Below, one piece after another: positions 1-9,709 of a DNA stretch of 11,280 nucleotides (the stretch's first letter is position 1; each line of letters begins with the position of its first letter). The DNA is from Bondarzewia mesenterica. Its lineage: Eukaryota; Basidiomycota; Agaricomycetes; Russulales; Bondarzewiaceae. A program made the translations under genes and the position numbers. The stretch spans positions 1-11,280 of the forward strand of contig SGPL01000807.1 in assembly GCA_004802705.1 (NCBI GenBank). The letters are read 5' to 3'. The notes beneath the pieces were generated by a model. That model made no database searches. It had not been told where the DNA came from and saw only the letters and a list, made by a program, of their open reading frames with translations.

Positions 1-100
1 CCTTCACGTCCCCTCGAGACTCTCACGCTAACCGTCCCCCCTCCCCCCCTCAAAAATTGGGACTCTTTCTTTCTATTTCTTTCTTTTTTGTTTTGGGCAG

Positions 101-495
101 GTACGACTTTTTCAAGTCCGAGTTGATCCGGTCGGGCTATTTCCAGGACAACATCTACGTGCACTTCACGGCGAGCTTCGCGGCGGTGCGTCCATGATCC
201 GCGCACCCTTTTTTCTCTTTCTCTTTCTCGTTTCGTGGGCTCACATCTCACATTCTCACGTGCACGTGTACCGATCTCTCGCTCGCGTTGATTTCCTCCG
301 ACGCCCCCGCCCGCCCGCTCGCGTTAAATGTACATGCGTGATAGGGCACGGTCGCGACGACGGTGTGCTCCCCCGCGGACGTGCTCAAGGTGCGTCTCTC
401 CCCCTTTTTTTTTGGTTCTTTGCGTTGGGGACTCAGACGAGCTTTTTTTCGTGTCGCAGAGCCGGATCATGAACGCGTCTGGGCCTGGATCGAAC
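101..495 (+). CDS. DIC1: Mitochondrial dicarboxylate carrier-like protein, partial (three internal exons)
   Basis: Family role: a mitochondrial inner-membrane solute carrier exchanging dicarboxylates such as malate or succinate for phosphate. Three exons splice into one frame: 101-185 (Y-D-F-F-K-S-E-L then HFTASFAA), 345-389 (GTVATTVCSPADVLK) and 460-495 (SRIMNASGPGSN). The joined stretch contains PADVLK, a match to the carrier signature Px[D/E]xx[K/R], in the TVCSPADVLKSRIMN context that I recognise from DIC1-type carriers. Introns 186-344 and 390-459 both start GTGCGT and end AG. A 3' splice site at position 100 precedes the first exon, so upstream exons lie outside the window. A donor GTGCGT at 496 and an acceptor TTTAG at 579 bound a further intron, but the sequence after 579 does not encode the expected last carrier repeat (roughly 80-100 residues) and runs into ambiguous bases. 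The carrier family is clear; the exact substrate is inferred. Confidence 0.8.
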
Positions 496-579
496 GTGCG
501 TACCCGTACCCGCGTCGTCGACGTCTGGTTGATTTCGTTCTGACGGCGACGTTCTTTCTTTCTTTCCTTCTTTCTTTAG

Positions 580-640
580 TCGTGTTTTGTATGTTTTGGG
601 NGACGGGCTCATATATTCGTNTGATTTCGAAAAAAGTTAT
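580..640. other. Broken 3' end of the carrier gene, with ambiguous bases
   Basis: After the acceptor at 579 the frame should continue the carrier, but it reads Ser-Cys-Phe-Val-Cys-Phe and reaches a stop by about 624. Ns stand at 601 and 621, only 19 bases apart. No carrier-like sequence reappears downstream. This may be a low-quality contig join or a real breakpoint; the sequence alone cannot say which. Confidence 0.5.
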
Positions 641-1055
641 CATACATTACAACTACGGAAAATTTATTGGGATCGGTGTTTGATGGCCCAACACCTATCA
701 ACCGCGCTGGCGTCTCCTGGCGATAGTTTGCTATGTCACTGTCGTTCAAGATATCACCCAACCATCCTCCCGGTTTCTTGGCCTCCCTTGCGCAAAGAAA
801 AACCCATCCACCTACACCCTCTCCATCCGAATCGTCCGTGACGACAGATCCCGCGCCCGAGGTACTACCGAGGACCGCGATTTGACTACTCCGTTCCGAT
901 TTTGAACTGCTCGACCCGTCCAACTCAGTATCCGTAAGACCAGGACAAGGCAGAACGGCGCCACTCTTATGACCTGAACGGGGGTAGAAAAAGCCAGGGC
1001 GAAAAGCGGGGATAGGGAAACGCTTCCTAAGACAAGGTGATTCCAAGCGAGGACT
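641..1055. other. Interval without a confident gene
   Basis: One minus-strand frame is open from 1055 down to 609, Ser/Gly-rich and then reading G-G-W-L-G-D-I-L-N-D-S-D. It is the same frame that follows the TAG at 1056-1058 closing the neighbouring pseudogene, so it could be a read-through tail or chance. No domain is recognised. I leave it uncalled. Confidence 0.35.
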
Positions 1056-2223
1056 CTAGCCCTTGCGTCGCTTGCTTGGGCGCATAGACAAGTCAGGACA
1101 AGAAATCGAGGACCAACTTTTCTTGACTCGACGAGCGGCGTTGACAAATGGAGGTGATGGACCTGCATCACCAACGACGCCCCCCCAACGTCTGTGAAGA
1201 TGACGTGGGAGGAAGAGATGATGTGGGAAGAGAAGGGGCAGGTTCTAAATGAGGTGCGGATTTCAGAGGAGGGGCAAATTCCGGAGGAGAGGCCTGATAC
1301 TTCCAGGATCCTTGGCATTTGAGGTCTGTATTCATCACCTCTACAGCCCTATCAATCGAGAAGGCGGATGCGGCGCAGAGAGAGAGATAGGAATGATGTC
1401 TCTTGGGTGGTAAAAGTTCCGGATGATATCGCCGCTACCGTATACAACAGTGTGGCTTGACACGGGAGACGAAATTTGGTATTTCTTCGAAAGGGTATGA
1501 GTAGCATGTGGTGATCGATTCTCCCGCTAGGCTTGTCGTGTGGGGAAGTTTGCTACGAGCATGAAGGCAGATGGAGGGGACATCGTCAACAAGCGGTACG
1601 AGTCGATACTCAAATGTGTCTGCACCATGGCAGATCTGAAAAGCGACATTAAATCAGTCGTCAGCAGTATGCATTAACACTTACTTCTTCGATTGATGGA
1701 ACATTGACCAACTTGAGATCAACGGTGCACCACCGATTCTCCAGTTCAGCCAAGATTTCGAATGATGGCAGAAGAGTGATTTTTCCGAATTGAATAGGCC
1801 AAATAAATCCATACGGACTGTGATATATAAAACGACGTGTTAGACATTACAACTGTAGGGGGTAGATCCAAGCCACGCACGGAGTATAGTGTCTTCGCCT
1901 GTATCCAAAATGACACTGCCGTACTTCATGCAACCCACTCCAACTGTACGAAAGCTTCAGGACTCTGTAGATGCCTGACAACGAAACAGACTCACCATGT
2001 CGCGCTGATGGGGGAAACAGTAGGGGAGAACTGGAACTTCCCGGTTACGATACGCTGTTTCGTCTTCATGCTGGACATTCTTGACGGCCTTCCGACCGTC
2101 GCGTTCGAGAAGAAGTGTATGACTTAGAAAGGCAGAGGACTCGGAAGTGATTGGTTGAGGAATAGCCACTGCCGGTTCCCACGGGTGAGAGGGTGTTTGT
2201 CTTGGATTGGTCGTTGGCATCAA
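1056..2223 (-). pseudogene. Unrecognised fungal protein gene with several frame breaks
   Basis: Coding-like blocks follow one another on the minus strand but change frame. From ATG 2223: MMPTTNPRQT... to about 1957; SPEAFVQLEWV near 1964-1932; MKYGSVILDTGEDTI from 1929; SPYGFIWPIQFGKI from 1817 to 1685; a clean 49-nt intron (1684-1636, GTAAGT...TTTTCAG with CTGAC branch); ICHGADTFEYRL to VSRVKPH until a TAG at 1435-1437; a shifted block YGSGDIIRNFYHPRD to 1341; then a Ser/Pro-rich tail whose frame shifts at a run of seven C (1180-1186) and ends MRPSKRRKG-stop at 1056. The blocks read as pieces of one protein of roughly 350-380 residues. At least four junctions lack a usable intron, which argues for decay. 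I do not recognise the family; its N-terminal region is globular-looking and the tail basic. It faces PP1 head to head. A heavily spliced live gene or poor sequence are the alternatives. Confidence 0.5.
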
Positions 2224-2573
2224 ACGGTCGCGTTATCGGCTTTTGAGTACAACGGCCAGACCCACTGCCCCATCGATTTTCTCCCTCTTTTGTTTCTTTC
2301 TTCTTCTCCTCACTGTTTCTGGCAGCCGACAGTCATCCGAGCTGCTTGCTAGCCCGTCTTTCCACTCACCCGCCACACCCAATTTCCAACAAAAAATTTC
2401 CGATCCAGTTCCTAAACCACTTTGACACCCGGCAACAAGCACCCACCGTCCTCCTTCTTTTCTCCTTTCCCCACTTCCTATTCCAAGTCTTTTCACGACA
2501 CTTCAAGTCGTTGGCGCAACAGCTCACCCTCGAAAGTAGACAACTTTCAATTGTAGCTCGTGAACTGTTCACC
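2224..2573 (+). promoter_or_regulatory. Divergent upstream region and 5' leader of the PP1 gene
   Basis: The 350 bases between the start codons of the minus-strand pseudogene and the PP1 gene must hold both promoters. Plus-strand pyrimidine tracts (2276-2312, rich in CTTT/TTCT, and 2447-2490) resemble the CT-rich core promoters of fungal housekeeping genes. The PP1 start is in the favourable context CACCATGG at 2570-2577. I see no clear TATA box in the expected position, and no transcription start can be fixed from sequence. Confidence 0.5.
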
Positions 2574-4432
<1,859 letters not shown>

Positions 4433-5868
4433 GTGCCGAAGAAGAATCCCGAAGCGTCAGATCGGATAAACATCACCCCGCTTTTTTTTGAGTCGTTTTT
4501 ATTTCCTTCAGTTTCGTCATCCCCAATCTCGGTTTTTTATCGTTGTCTTTTTGCGGCTGGCTGGTCGGCTCTCGTGGTATCTGTCAATGGGGGGCGGGGA
4601 GGACGTAGGTATGAGTTGGATTTTTAGGGACTGGGTCCAGCGGGTATGTAAGTATGGTATGAGCCAGGAGGGCGCGGGGAATTGGGAGGACGGGTGCATA
4701 TATTGGAGGCGCGGGCGAAGCATGGAGAGGTCTTAGAAAGGGGATATGTGCAGAGCGAGACGGCGCGGAGAAAAGTAATGACTGGAACGCGCATGGACAG
4801 CACAACACACATAGGATCCGTTCGACTCAAATATCACGTCCGTTTGTATTCGTCAGACCGCACCTCGACTCCTTTATGTCTTTCCGATTCGCCGTGTACG
4901 CACCTGCCACCCTCAGACGCCGTAATTGGACGCTTTTCTCTACCTCGCGCCTCGCTTTCATCATCACCCCGCTCTTCGTTCCTGTTATTTGTAACGGCCT
5001 TCGTAAGTTGCACTGCGCCTCAACGTTTCAACCCTCACCTTACTACACAATCTCTTCTCTCGTTTTCTCCGTCCTCCGTTCGTCCGTACTCACGTGCCTA
5101 TTTGCGTGCCCTATCGCTGCCCGTTCAGATACCACATCCTGACCCTGCGTGTCCATAATAGCCCTTGCCCATGGTCTGTCCATCCTTCTTTTGTCCAAAC
5201 TTGATCCCCACATCCACGCCGCGAACCCCTTTTTGATAACTGCTGCTTCGCCTCCCCTGTACATACATCCACACGCCAAAACCTTCTTTTTTTTCCCTCT
5301 CTGTTTCCTTTGTCTCTGAATATCTGCGTGTCTTGCGTTTCCTCGCTTTCTCTCCTGCTCTTTAATTGACTGTGAGAATAGGCTACCGGCTCTCGTTACA
5401 ATATTTCATATCTTTTTCTTTATCCTAACTCTTCATTTTGTGCGAGTGTGCTGGTACCGTTGGTCTCAACTCTCGACAAGTAAGTCCTACTTGGCCCGGA
5501 ATACCTTGTGGCCGGTAAGCTTGTGGGTACATGAATTTCGTGATGTCAATGTACATAAGTTAGTACTTGTATGGGCCTTTTCGGATGTGCGCAAACAAAC
5601 TCCGCCCGGCAGATCCAGACGATATCAACGTCCAGCAAAATGCCCTATCTTGCTTAAATTTTCGTACAAGGAGCACAATCGATCTTCCGAACCGTTCTGG
5701 TATGCATGTTGGCACACTATTCATTACAAGCTTGCAGTGTACATGGACGGCGGAGAGCAAGTGAACTGTGTCGGTCAGTTCCGATGCTAATTTTATTCTC
5801 ACATCGCCGCGTGTTTCGCCTCCCTAGCTTCAGCGGAGCATTGTTTGGCATTATTTGTTCTTGGACAG
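4433..5868. other. PP1 3' flank and gene-poor, pyrimidine-rich interval
   Basis: The first few hundred bases should hold the PP1 3' UTR. From about 4840 to 5450 the plus strand is strongly C/T-rich (for example 5290-5365), like fungal promoter DNA, yet no ATG-led frame with convincing coding character follows. A GTAAGT at 5480 and a TTAG near 5562-5565 could bound an intron of an untranslated transcript. Open frames here are short and lack any recognisable domain. Confidence 0.5.
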
Positions 5869-5954
5869 ATGTACGCTGACGTACTCAACATGACAGTCAG
5901 TTCTGAATTGGCAAATGTACGCTGATGTACTCAACACAACAATCAGTTCTAAAT
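5869..5954 (+). repeat. Direct duplication of a 40-nt unit
   Basis: Copies at 5869-5908 and 5915-5954 both begin ATGTACGCTGA and end AGTTCTRAAT, separated by 6 nt. They differ at five of 40 positions, and all five are transitions (C/T or A/G). The unit contains GTAC twice. No gene overlaps it. A local tandem duplication is the simplest reading. Confidence 0.85.
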
Positions 5955-6051
5955 AAAACTCGGGGAAGTGCCGACTGCGTCGGTGGCGACCTTGCTTGCA
6001 TTGAATTGTGTTTCTCGCAGGCGGAAAAGTAGACAGATATCAATACATTGG

Positions 6052-6153
6052 TTGTACAAACATGTGGCAGACGCAGTCGTAATTTTACATGAAAATGGAG
6101 AAGAACGTGAAAATTTTGTTGTACAAACATGGGGCAGATGCAGTCATAATTTG
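6052..6153 (+). repeat. Direct duplication of a 35-nt unit
   Basis: TTGTACAAACATG opens both copies (6052-6086 and 6119-6153), 67 nt apart start to start, with three mismatches. A shorter echo, GTGTATGTGTAGTG, occurs just downstream at about 6153-6166 and again near 6208-6221 beside a short GT-rich run. Together with the 5869-5954 repeat this makes a cluster of small duplications within about 350 bases. Confidence 0.8.
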
Positions 6154-6347
6154 TGTATGTGTAGTGAGGACAGTCGCAGAAGATCAAATAAGGATGCTGT
6201 GTGTGTGTCGTGTATGTGTAGTGGAAGAGAAATATTGCATCTGTTGGCGATATTGTTTAAGAAGCGACTCGGAACTGGAAGACAGTGGAAGACTTACTTT
6301 GAATTTAGCAGTTGCAGAGCGGCATGGTGCCTATGATGCCATTGCGG

Positions 6348-6925
6348 TTATCTAGGCATGGGTTTAGAGACCAGACTGGCATCAGTGGTACGGAACATAT
6401 GTTTTGCATTGTTTGCGTGGAAAATTTGTATCAGAGGGCATGATGGTCTGAAACTTCGAATTTGGTGTGTGCAGTCTCCTGTACAAAGATCAGTGCCATC
6501 GCATGTCGAAAAAGGCTTCAAATCGTAACCGCGAGCTTGGTATTTCTGTACGAGTTGGACGTGACTCTCGTCTGTCATCGGTGAATTGCAATTGATGTAT
6601 CTGATATGGTTGAGAGTGTCTTGGTAGCCGACACATACGTAGTCTGCTGCGACATAGTTCATGTGCATAAAACCATTCTCAATTAGCAACAAAGAACAAA
6701 GAAAGACACGCACCAACTGTTCACCACATTAACCAGCGTCTTCGACAGGTCCTTTTCTGAGATGACAACTGCGTTGGCAGACCCCTTCAAGGGTACACTA
6801 ACTCCTAAGTGTTGATCATCTCTGTAATTGTTGAAAAATGGATTGCAACGGTCACCATTCAACGGTGGACCAGGCGGAATGGATGGCAGAACGATGGTCT
6901 CTGTGATGGACGTGCGTCGGTACAT
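6348..6925 (-). CDS. Putative two-exon protein of unknown function (possible gene remnant)
   Basis: Two minus-strand frames look like one protein. Exon 1, from the first in-frame ATG at 6925 to 6718, reads MYRRTSITETIVLPSIPPG, then NGDRCNPFFNNYRDDQ and KGSANAVVISEKDL. Exon 2, from 6646, reads DYVCVGYQDTLNHIRYI, then KYQARGYDLKPFSTCDG and LCTGDC, and stays open to a stop at 6348. A 71-nt intron (6717-6647, donor GTTGGT, acceptor GTCGCAG) joins them in phase. The nearby GTGCGT at 6713 matches the donor common in this window, but using it would put exon 2 out of frame. The exon 1 frame is open upstream to about 7088, so an earlier exon is possible. No signal peptide, membrane span or known domain is evident; several Cys cluster in exon 2 (TCDG-DLC-GDC). 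The last 40 or so residues look less coding-like. Family unknown; it may be a fragment. Confidence 0.4.
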
Positions 6926-6967
6926 GTGTGAGCTACGACCCCGAGTCTGTGACCCCCGGCACTGCAC

Positions 6968-7460
6968 CGGTATTCTCCGTTCTCCCCCCTCGGTGCCTCT
7001 CTGAGTGGCTCCCTCTTCTGCGTGATCTTGCCGGCTCCTCTGCCTATGGAGTACTACTCCAACGGTCCGCAGGCGATACGAAAGGCGTCAGATGAACGAA
7101 ATCGATGAAAGTGATGAAATGTGAAAAAGAAACCCACAGAAGCAGTCCGATAAGTAAATCAATTGCGTCTGACTGTAGCTGATTTGTCTATTATATGGAC
7201 ATGTTTGTTTCTGCAGATGCTTATGTACAATTTTCGGGTGAGACTGACCTTGCAAGCAAGGTAATTTTAATGGCCAATCTCAAAAATAGAGAAAAAGTTG
7301 TTGTCGACAATGGAAATGCAGACGACGCTGCGAAAGAAATCGCCTACGAAAAACCGATTTCCCATGGGTGGGAGCAGAATTTCGCACATAGTTCTAAAAT
7401 GAAGACTGTTAGTATCACTGGATCAGGACCCGCGAAGCTAGCCCGATGTTTCTCGGGAAA
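6968..7460. other. Interval without a confident gene
   Basis: The minus-strand frame of the neighbouring unknown gene continues open to about 7088 with Arg/Glu/Gly-rich residues and no Met. On the plus strand an 89-codon ATG frame (7195-7464) is AT-rich and acidic, has no recognisable domain, and its last codons enter the ATAGCATATTT repeat block, which argues against a conserved gene. Nothing else is seen. Confidence 0.4.
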
Positions 7461-7726
7461 ATAGCATATTTGAGGGTCAAATTTAGCCATTTTCTTCCCC
7501 GAAAATAGCATATTTTAGGCCGCGGAGCTGATAAAACTGCATTTTCTTAACGGCCGATAGCATATTTGAGGCCGAGTCTGCTATTTTTTTTTTCAATTTA
7601 CGCTGAAGCTGGCAGAATGGAGGGCAGATTCTAACAGAAACCCGCGCAAGGTGTAACATAACGTGACTAAATGTGACTATCGTGACAAATCGTGACAAAC
7701 CCTCATGACTATAGCATATTTTGGGC
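7461..7726 (+). repeat. Four copies of an ATAGCATATTT motif
   Basis: ATAGCATATTTGAGG occurs at 7461-7475 and 7558-7572, ATAGCATATTTTAGG at 7505-7519, and ATAGCATATTTTGGG at 7711-7725. The first two lie in longer similar surroundings (a CGGGAAA or CCCCGAAA run precedes the motif). Spacing is 44, 53 and 153 nt. All copies have the same orientation. The block lies between a weak ORF and the tRNA-like segment and may be part of the same dispersed repeat. Confidence 0.75.
7663..7696 (+). repeat. Regularly spaced GTGAC motifs
   Basis: GTGAC occurs at 7663-7667, 7673-7677, 7682-7686 and 7692-7696, spaced 10, 9 and 10 bases, separated by short A/T-rich linkers. The spacing is close to one helical turn, as in arrays of protein-binding sites, but could equally be a small degenerate tandem repeat. 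No function is assigned. Confidence 0.6.
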
Positions 7727-7829
7727 CACTTCAGGACTCGAACCTGTGAGGGTCTGGAAGTGGTAGGACTTTGGTTTCGCCCTTGCGAAGGGGCTCATCA
7801 GAGGGCTTAACCGCTGCCCTAACCATTCC
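7726..7829 (-). other. tRNA-like segment, candidate SINE head
   Basis: On the minus strand a D-arm-like hairpin (7819-7803: GGGC, loop AGCGGTTAA, GCCC) carries an A-box-like TAGGGCAGCGG (7821-7811). It is followed by a hairpin CCCTT-loop-AAGGG (7792-7780) and by a perfect B-box GGTTCGAGTCC (7744-7734) in a 7-nt T-loop closed by CAGG/CCTG. A 7-bp outer stem, CCACTTC with GAAGTGG (7726-7732 and 7757-7763), encloses the T-arm. A normal acceptor stem is missing, and the gap between boxes is longer than in a standard tRNA. That combination fits the tRNA-derived head of a SINE, with the ATAGCATATTT repeats as its body. Alternatives are a degenerate or intron-bearing tRNA gene. Confidence 0.5.
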
Positions 7830-8359
7830 TATTTTAAGTACTACCCATACATAGGTTACTGAGGGGGAGTATGGTCAAGTGATATGACTACCAGGCACCA
7901 TTGGATTGGTGTGGGACCCCGAACAGGTGGGTATTTTTGNGGGGTGCAGACTAAGTGTGGGTTGGGGCTACCTCCCATGCGGCCATCTTAGGAGACTTTA
8001 ACTATGGTTTAAGGGCATTTAATCACCCAGTTCGGAGCTTTCCTGTTGAATCCCCGCAACACGCTCTCCGTCAAGTGCATTTGTTTGCCTTTTTGCTCTC
8101 CGTTGAGCCCCGCTCTCCGTGAGTGCATCGTCCATCCCATTGCGATGTTCTCGGTGCACGTGCCTATGGCAGACCATTCAACAGGGGGGGTGCACTGCAC
8201 AGTCCCCTATGTTGCACTTTCGTTCTGCCCAGGTACGCACCATCTTTCACCCTGGCTCTTTCCTCTCTATTTTTTACTTATTAGTTGCACTTTCATTCGG
8301 TTTAGAGCTACTAATTCATCTACTATCTATAACCCATCAAATTTCTGTCCAAATTCTCA
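7830..8359. other. Leader region upstream of the retroelement ORFs
   Basis: The interval holds one ambiguous base (7940), a hairpin CACCA-loop-TGGTG near 7896-7911, and a D-arm-like stretch GGTCAAGTGATATGACT (7873-7889) without a credible T-arm. Further on are repeats of GCTCTCCGT (8063, 8095, 8112) and of GTTGCACTTTCRTTC (8211, 8284). A long plus-strand frame from 8046 overlaps the Gag-like ORF out of frame and is a shadow. The 5' boundary and terminal repeat of the element were not located. Confidence 0.4.
8062..8128 (+). repeat. Three GCTCTCCGT repeats in the retroelement leader
   Basis: CGCTCTCCGTCAAGTGCAT (8062-8080) and CGCTCTCCGTGAGTGCAT (8111-8128) are nearly identical, with a partial copy GCTCTCCGTTGAG (8095-8107) between them. 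They lie about 230-300 bases before the Gag-like start, where retroelement terminal or untranslated repeats would be expected. Confidence 0.65.
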
Positions 8360-9709
8360 ATGTCGACCGAAAATGGTTTGTACACATACCAGTCTCAGTC
8401 CAGTTTCACGATATCAACACAAGCGCAACAACCCTGCTCTCTGGCATTTCGCTCGAGAGGCTCATTGCCAACTCGCAGCCAGCCCACAGATTCACTCACG
8501 GGTAACCCAACAGGTGGCGGGTTGTCAGAAAGGTGTTTTGAGATCGTCCAGGAGTACAGAACTGGCAAGGTCACCAAGACCCATGCCATCATCAGACTCC
8601 AGTGCATCATCTCGCAGGAGAACCTCACAAAAGAGGGATTCAAACAGTCCTTTGGCACCTACCTGGATATGCTCGACAACTTCGAGCGACAGCAATCAGC
8701 CGCCCTCACTTTTGGGTCAGGGGCTACCCAAGTCATCAGGAGTGCCACGCCTGCTCGACTGGATGGATCAAATGGGGGTAAACCCTCTAGAGAGCAGAAT
8801 GGAAATAGAGGGGAACCTGAACAGCAGATTGACGAGCGAAGGGGAAACAACGCGAATGCAAAGCGATGCCTCTTCGAAATCGAGCATGACTCCGATTTGA
8901 ATGGCGATGAAACTGGGGGACCATCGCATCGACATCGCATTAACCTCGAGCTGTGTCCCTGGCTCATTGAGGAGCGAGGAGTCGAGAAACCCTTGTCCGA
9001 GTCTCTTGAGCAGACTCGGCTCATGCTCACAAATTTCTCGAGCGATCCAAAACTCGTCAGATCCTCCATCGTCAACACAGCCAGTTGCCCTCTATTCCCA
9101 GACACTGAATGGATGCACATTGTTTTGGGAAAGGCCGTCGATTTTGACCAAGTCCTCACCGCATTCTCCTCGACCACATACTCTACCATCCACAAAGAGA
9201 AAATTGGTGGAGTCGAGTTTAGTCTCCCCTTAGCAGTCCCGGCCAAAATAGTTCAAGGCCAGGGAGAGTGGACCACATGCTGGAATGAGGTGGCTCGAGC
9301 ATATGCCTTCGTGTTCCCTCACCGCCTCACTGAGCTCAACAACTATTACAACCATATCAGCTGACAATTTGCTGCAGTCCACCCCTCATTTCATGGCTGC
9401 ATCATCCAATATAATAAAGCCATTCGCACTCGTGTTGCCAGCTGCCGTCACCTCACGCTCGACGACTTTGTGGCCTTCGATGATCTTAGGTTGCAATGGA
9501 CCACCAGCATTGGGGCAGGAGTTGTTAACGCTACCAGCAGAGCAGGAAAAGGGGACACGTGAACTAAGCGACAGAGATCAGCATGCAAGCATTGGAATGA
9601 TGGGCGCTGCCCGTTCAACAATGGATCGTGCTGTTACCTCCATGTCTGCCTCAAGTGCCGATCACCTCAGCATGCAGCTAGCAGGTGTGCCGCCGGAGAC
9701 CGGAAGTGA
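8360..9709 (+). pseudogene. Gag-like ORF with two in-frame TGA codons and a C-terminal zinc module
   Basis: From ATG 8360 (MSTENGLYTYQSQSS) the frame is open for 334 codons, meets TGA at 9362-9364, continues coding-like (QFAAVHPSFHGCIIQYNKAI, then LTLDDFVAFDDLRLQW), meets a second TGA at 9560-9562, and ends at TGA 9707. The whole frame would give 450 codons. Codons 409-443 encode C-x7-C-x6-C-x3-H, a CCCH-type finger, running straight into C-x2-C-x4-H-x4-C (430-443), the spacing of the retroviral CCHC zinc knuckle. This supports a nucleic-acid-binding, particle-forming role. The central part has a charged linker (about codons 140-195) and a globular region (CPLFPDTEWMHIVLGKAVDF). The two stops could come from CGA by C-to-T change. 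Its 3' end overlaps the RT frame. Confidence 0.75.

Noticed and set aside
194..543. Small plus-strand ORFs overlapping the carrier exons
   Set aside because: They run across introns and exons of the carrier in other frames and encode low-complexity Phe/Arg-rich products; the spliced carrier frame explains the conserved sequence.
812..1318. 168-codon minus-strand ORF
   Set aside because: It is out of frame with the Ser/Pro-rich and basic-tail blocks of the pseudogene, which read more like protein; its own product shows no recognisable pattern.
4876..5142. 88-codon ORF in the pyrimidine-rich interval
   Set aside because: Composition follows the C/T-rich DNA, there is no domain or splice support, and several frames in this stretch are open by chance.
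5968..6355. Two overlapping plus-strand ORFs containing a repeated LYKHxADAV peptide
   Set aside because: The peptide repetition is caused by the 35-nt DNA duplication read in two different frames, not by a protein repeat.
7195..7464. 89-codon plus-strand ORF
   Set aside because: It has no recognisable domain, and its end is formed by the dispersed ATAGCATATTT repeat; retained only as a remark in the interval entry.
7461..7726. CRISPR-like array
   Set aside because: Repeats are short, AT-rich, irregularly spaced and in a eukaryotic genome context; there are no spacers of uniform length and no cas genes.
8046..8900. 284-codon plus-strand ORF
   Set aside because: It overlaps the Gag-like ORF in another frame and begins in the repeat-bearing leader; the Gag frame has the better protein character and continues into the zinc module.
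8659..9246. 195-codon minus-strand ORF opposite Gag
   Set aside because: Antisense shadow of the Gag-like frame with no features of its own.
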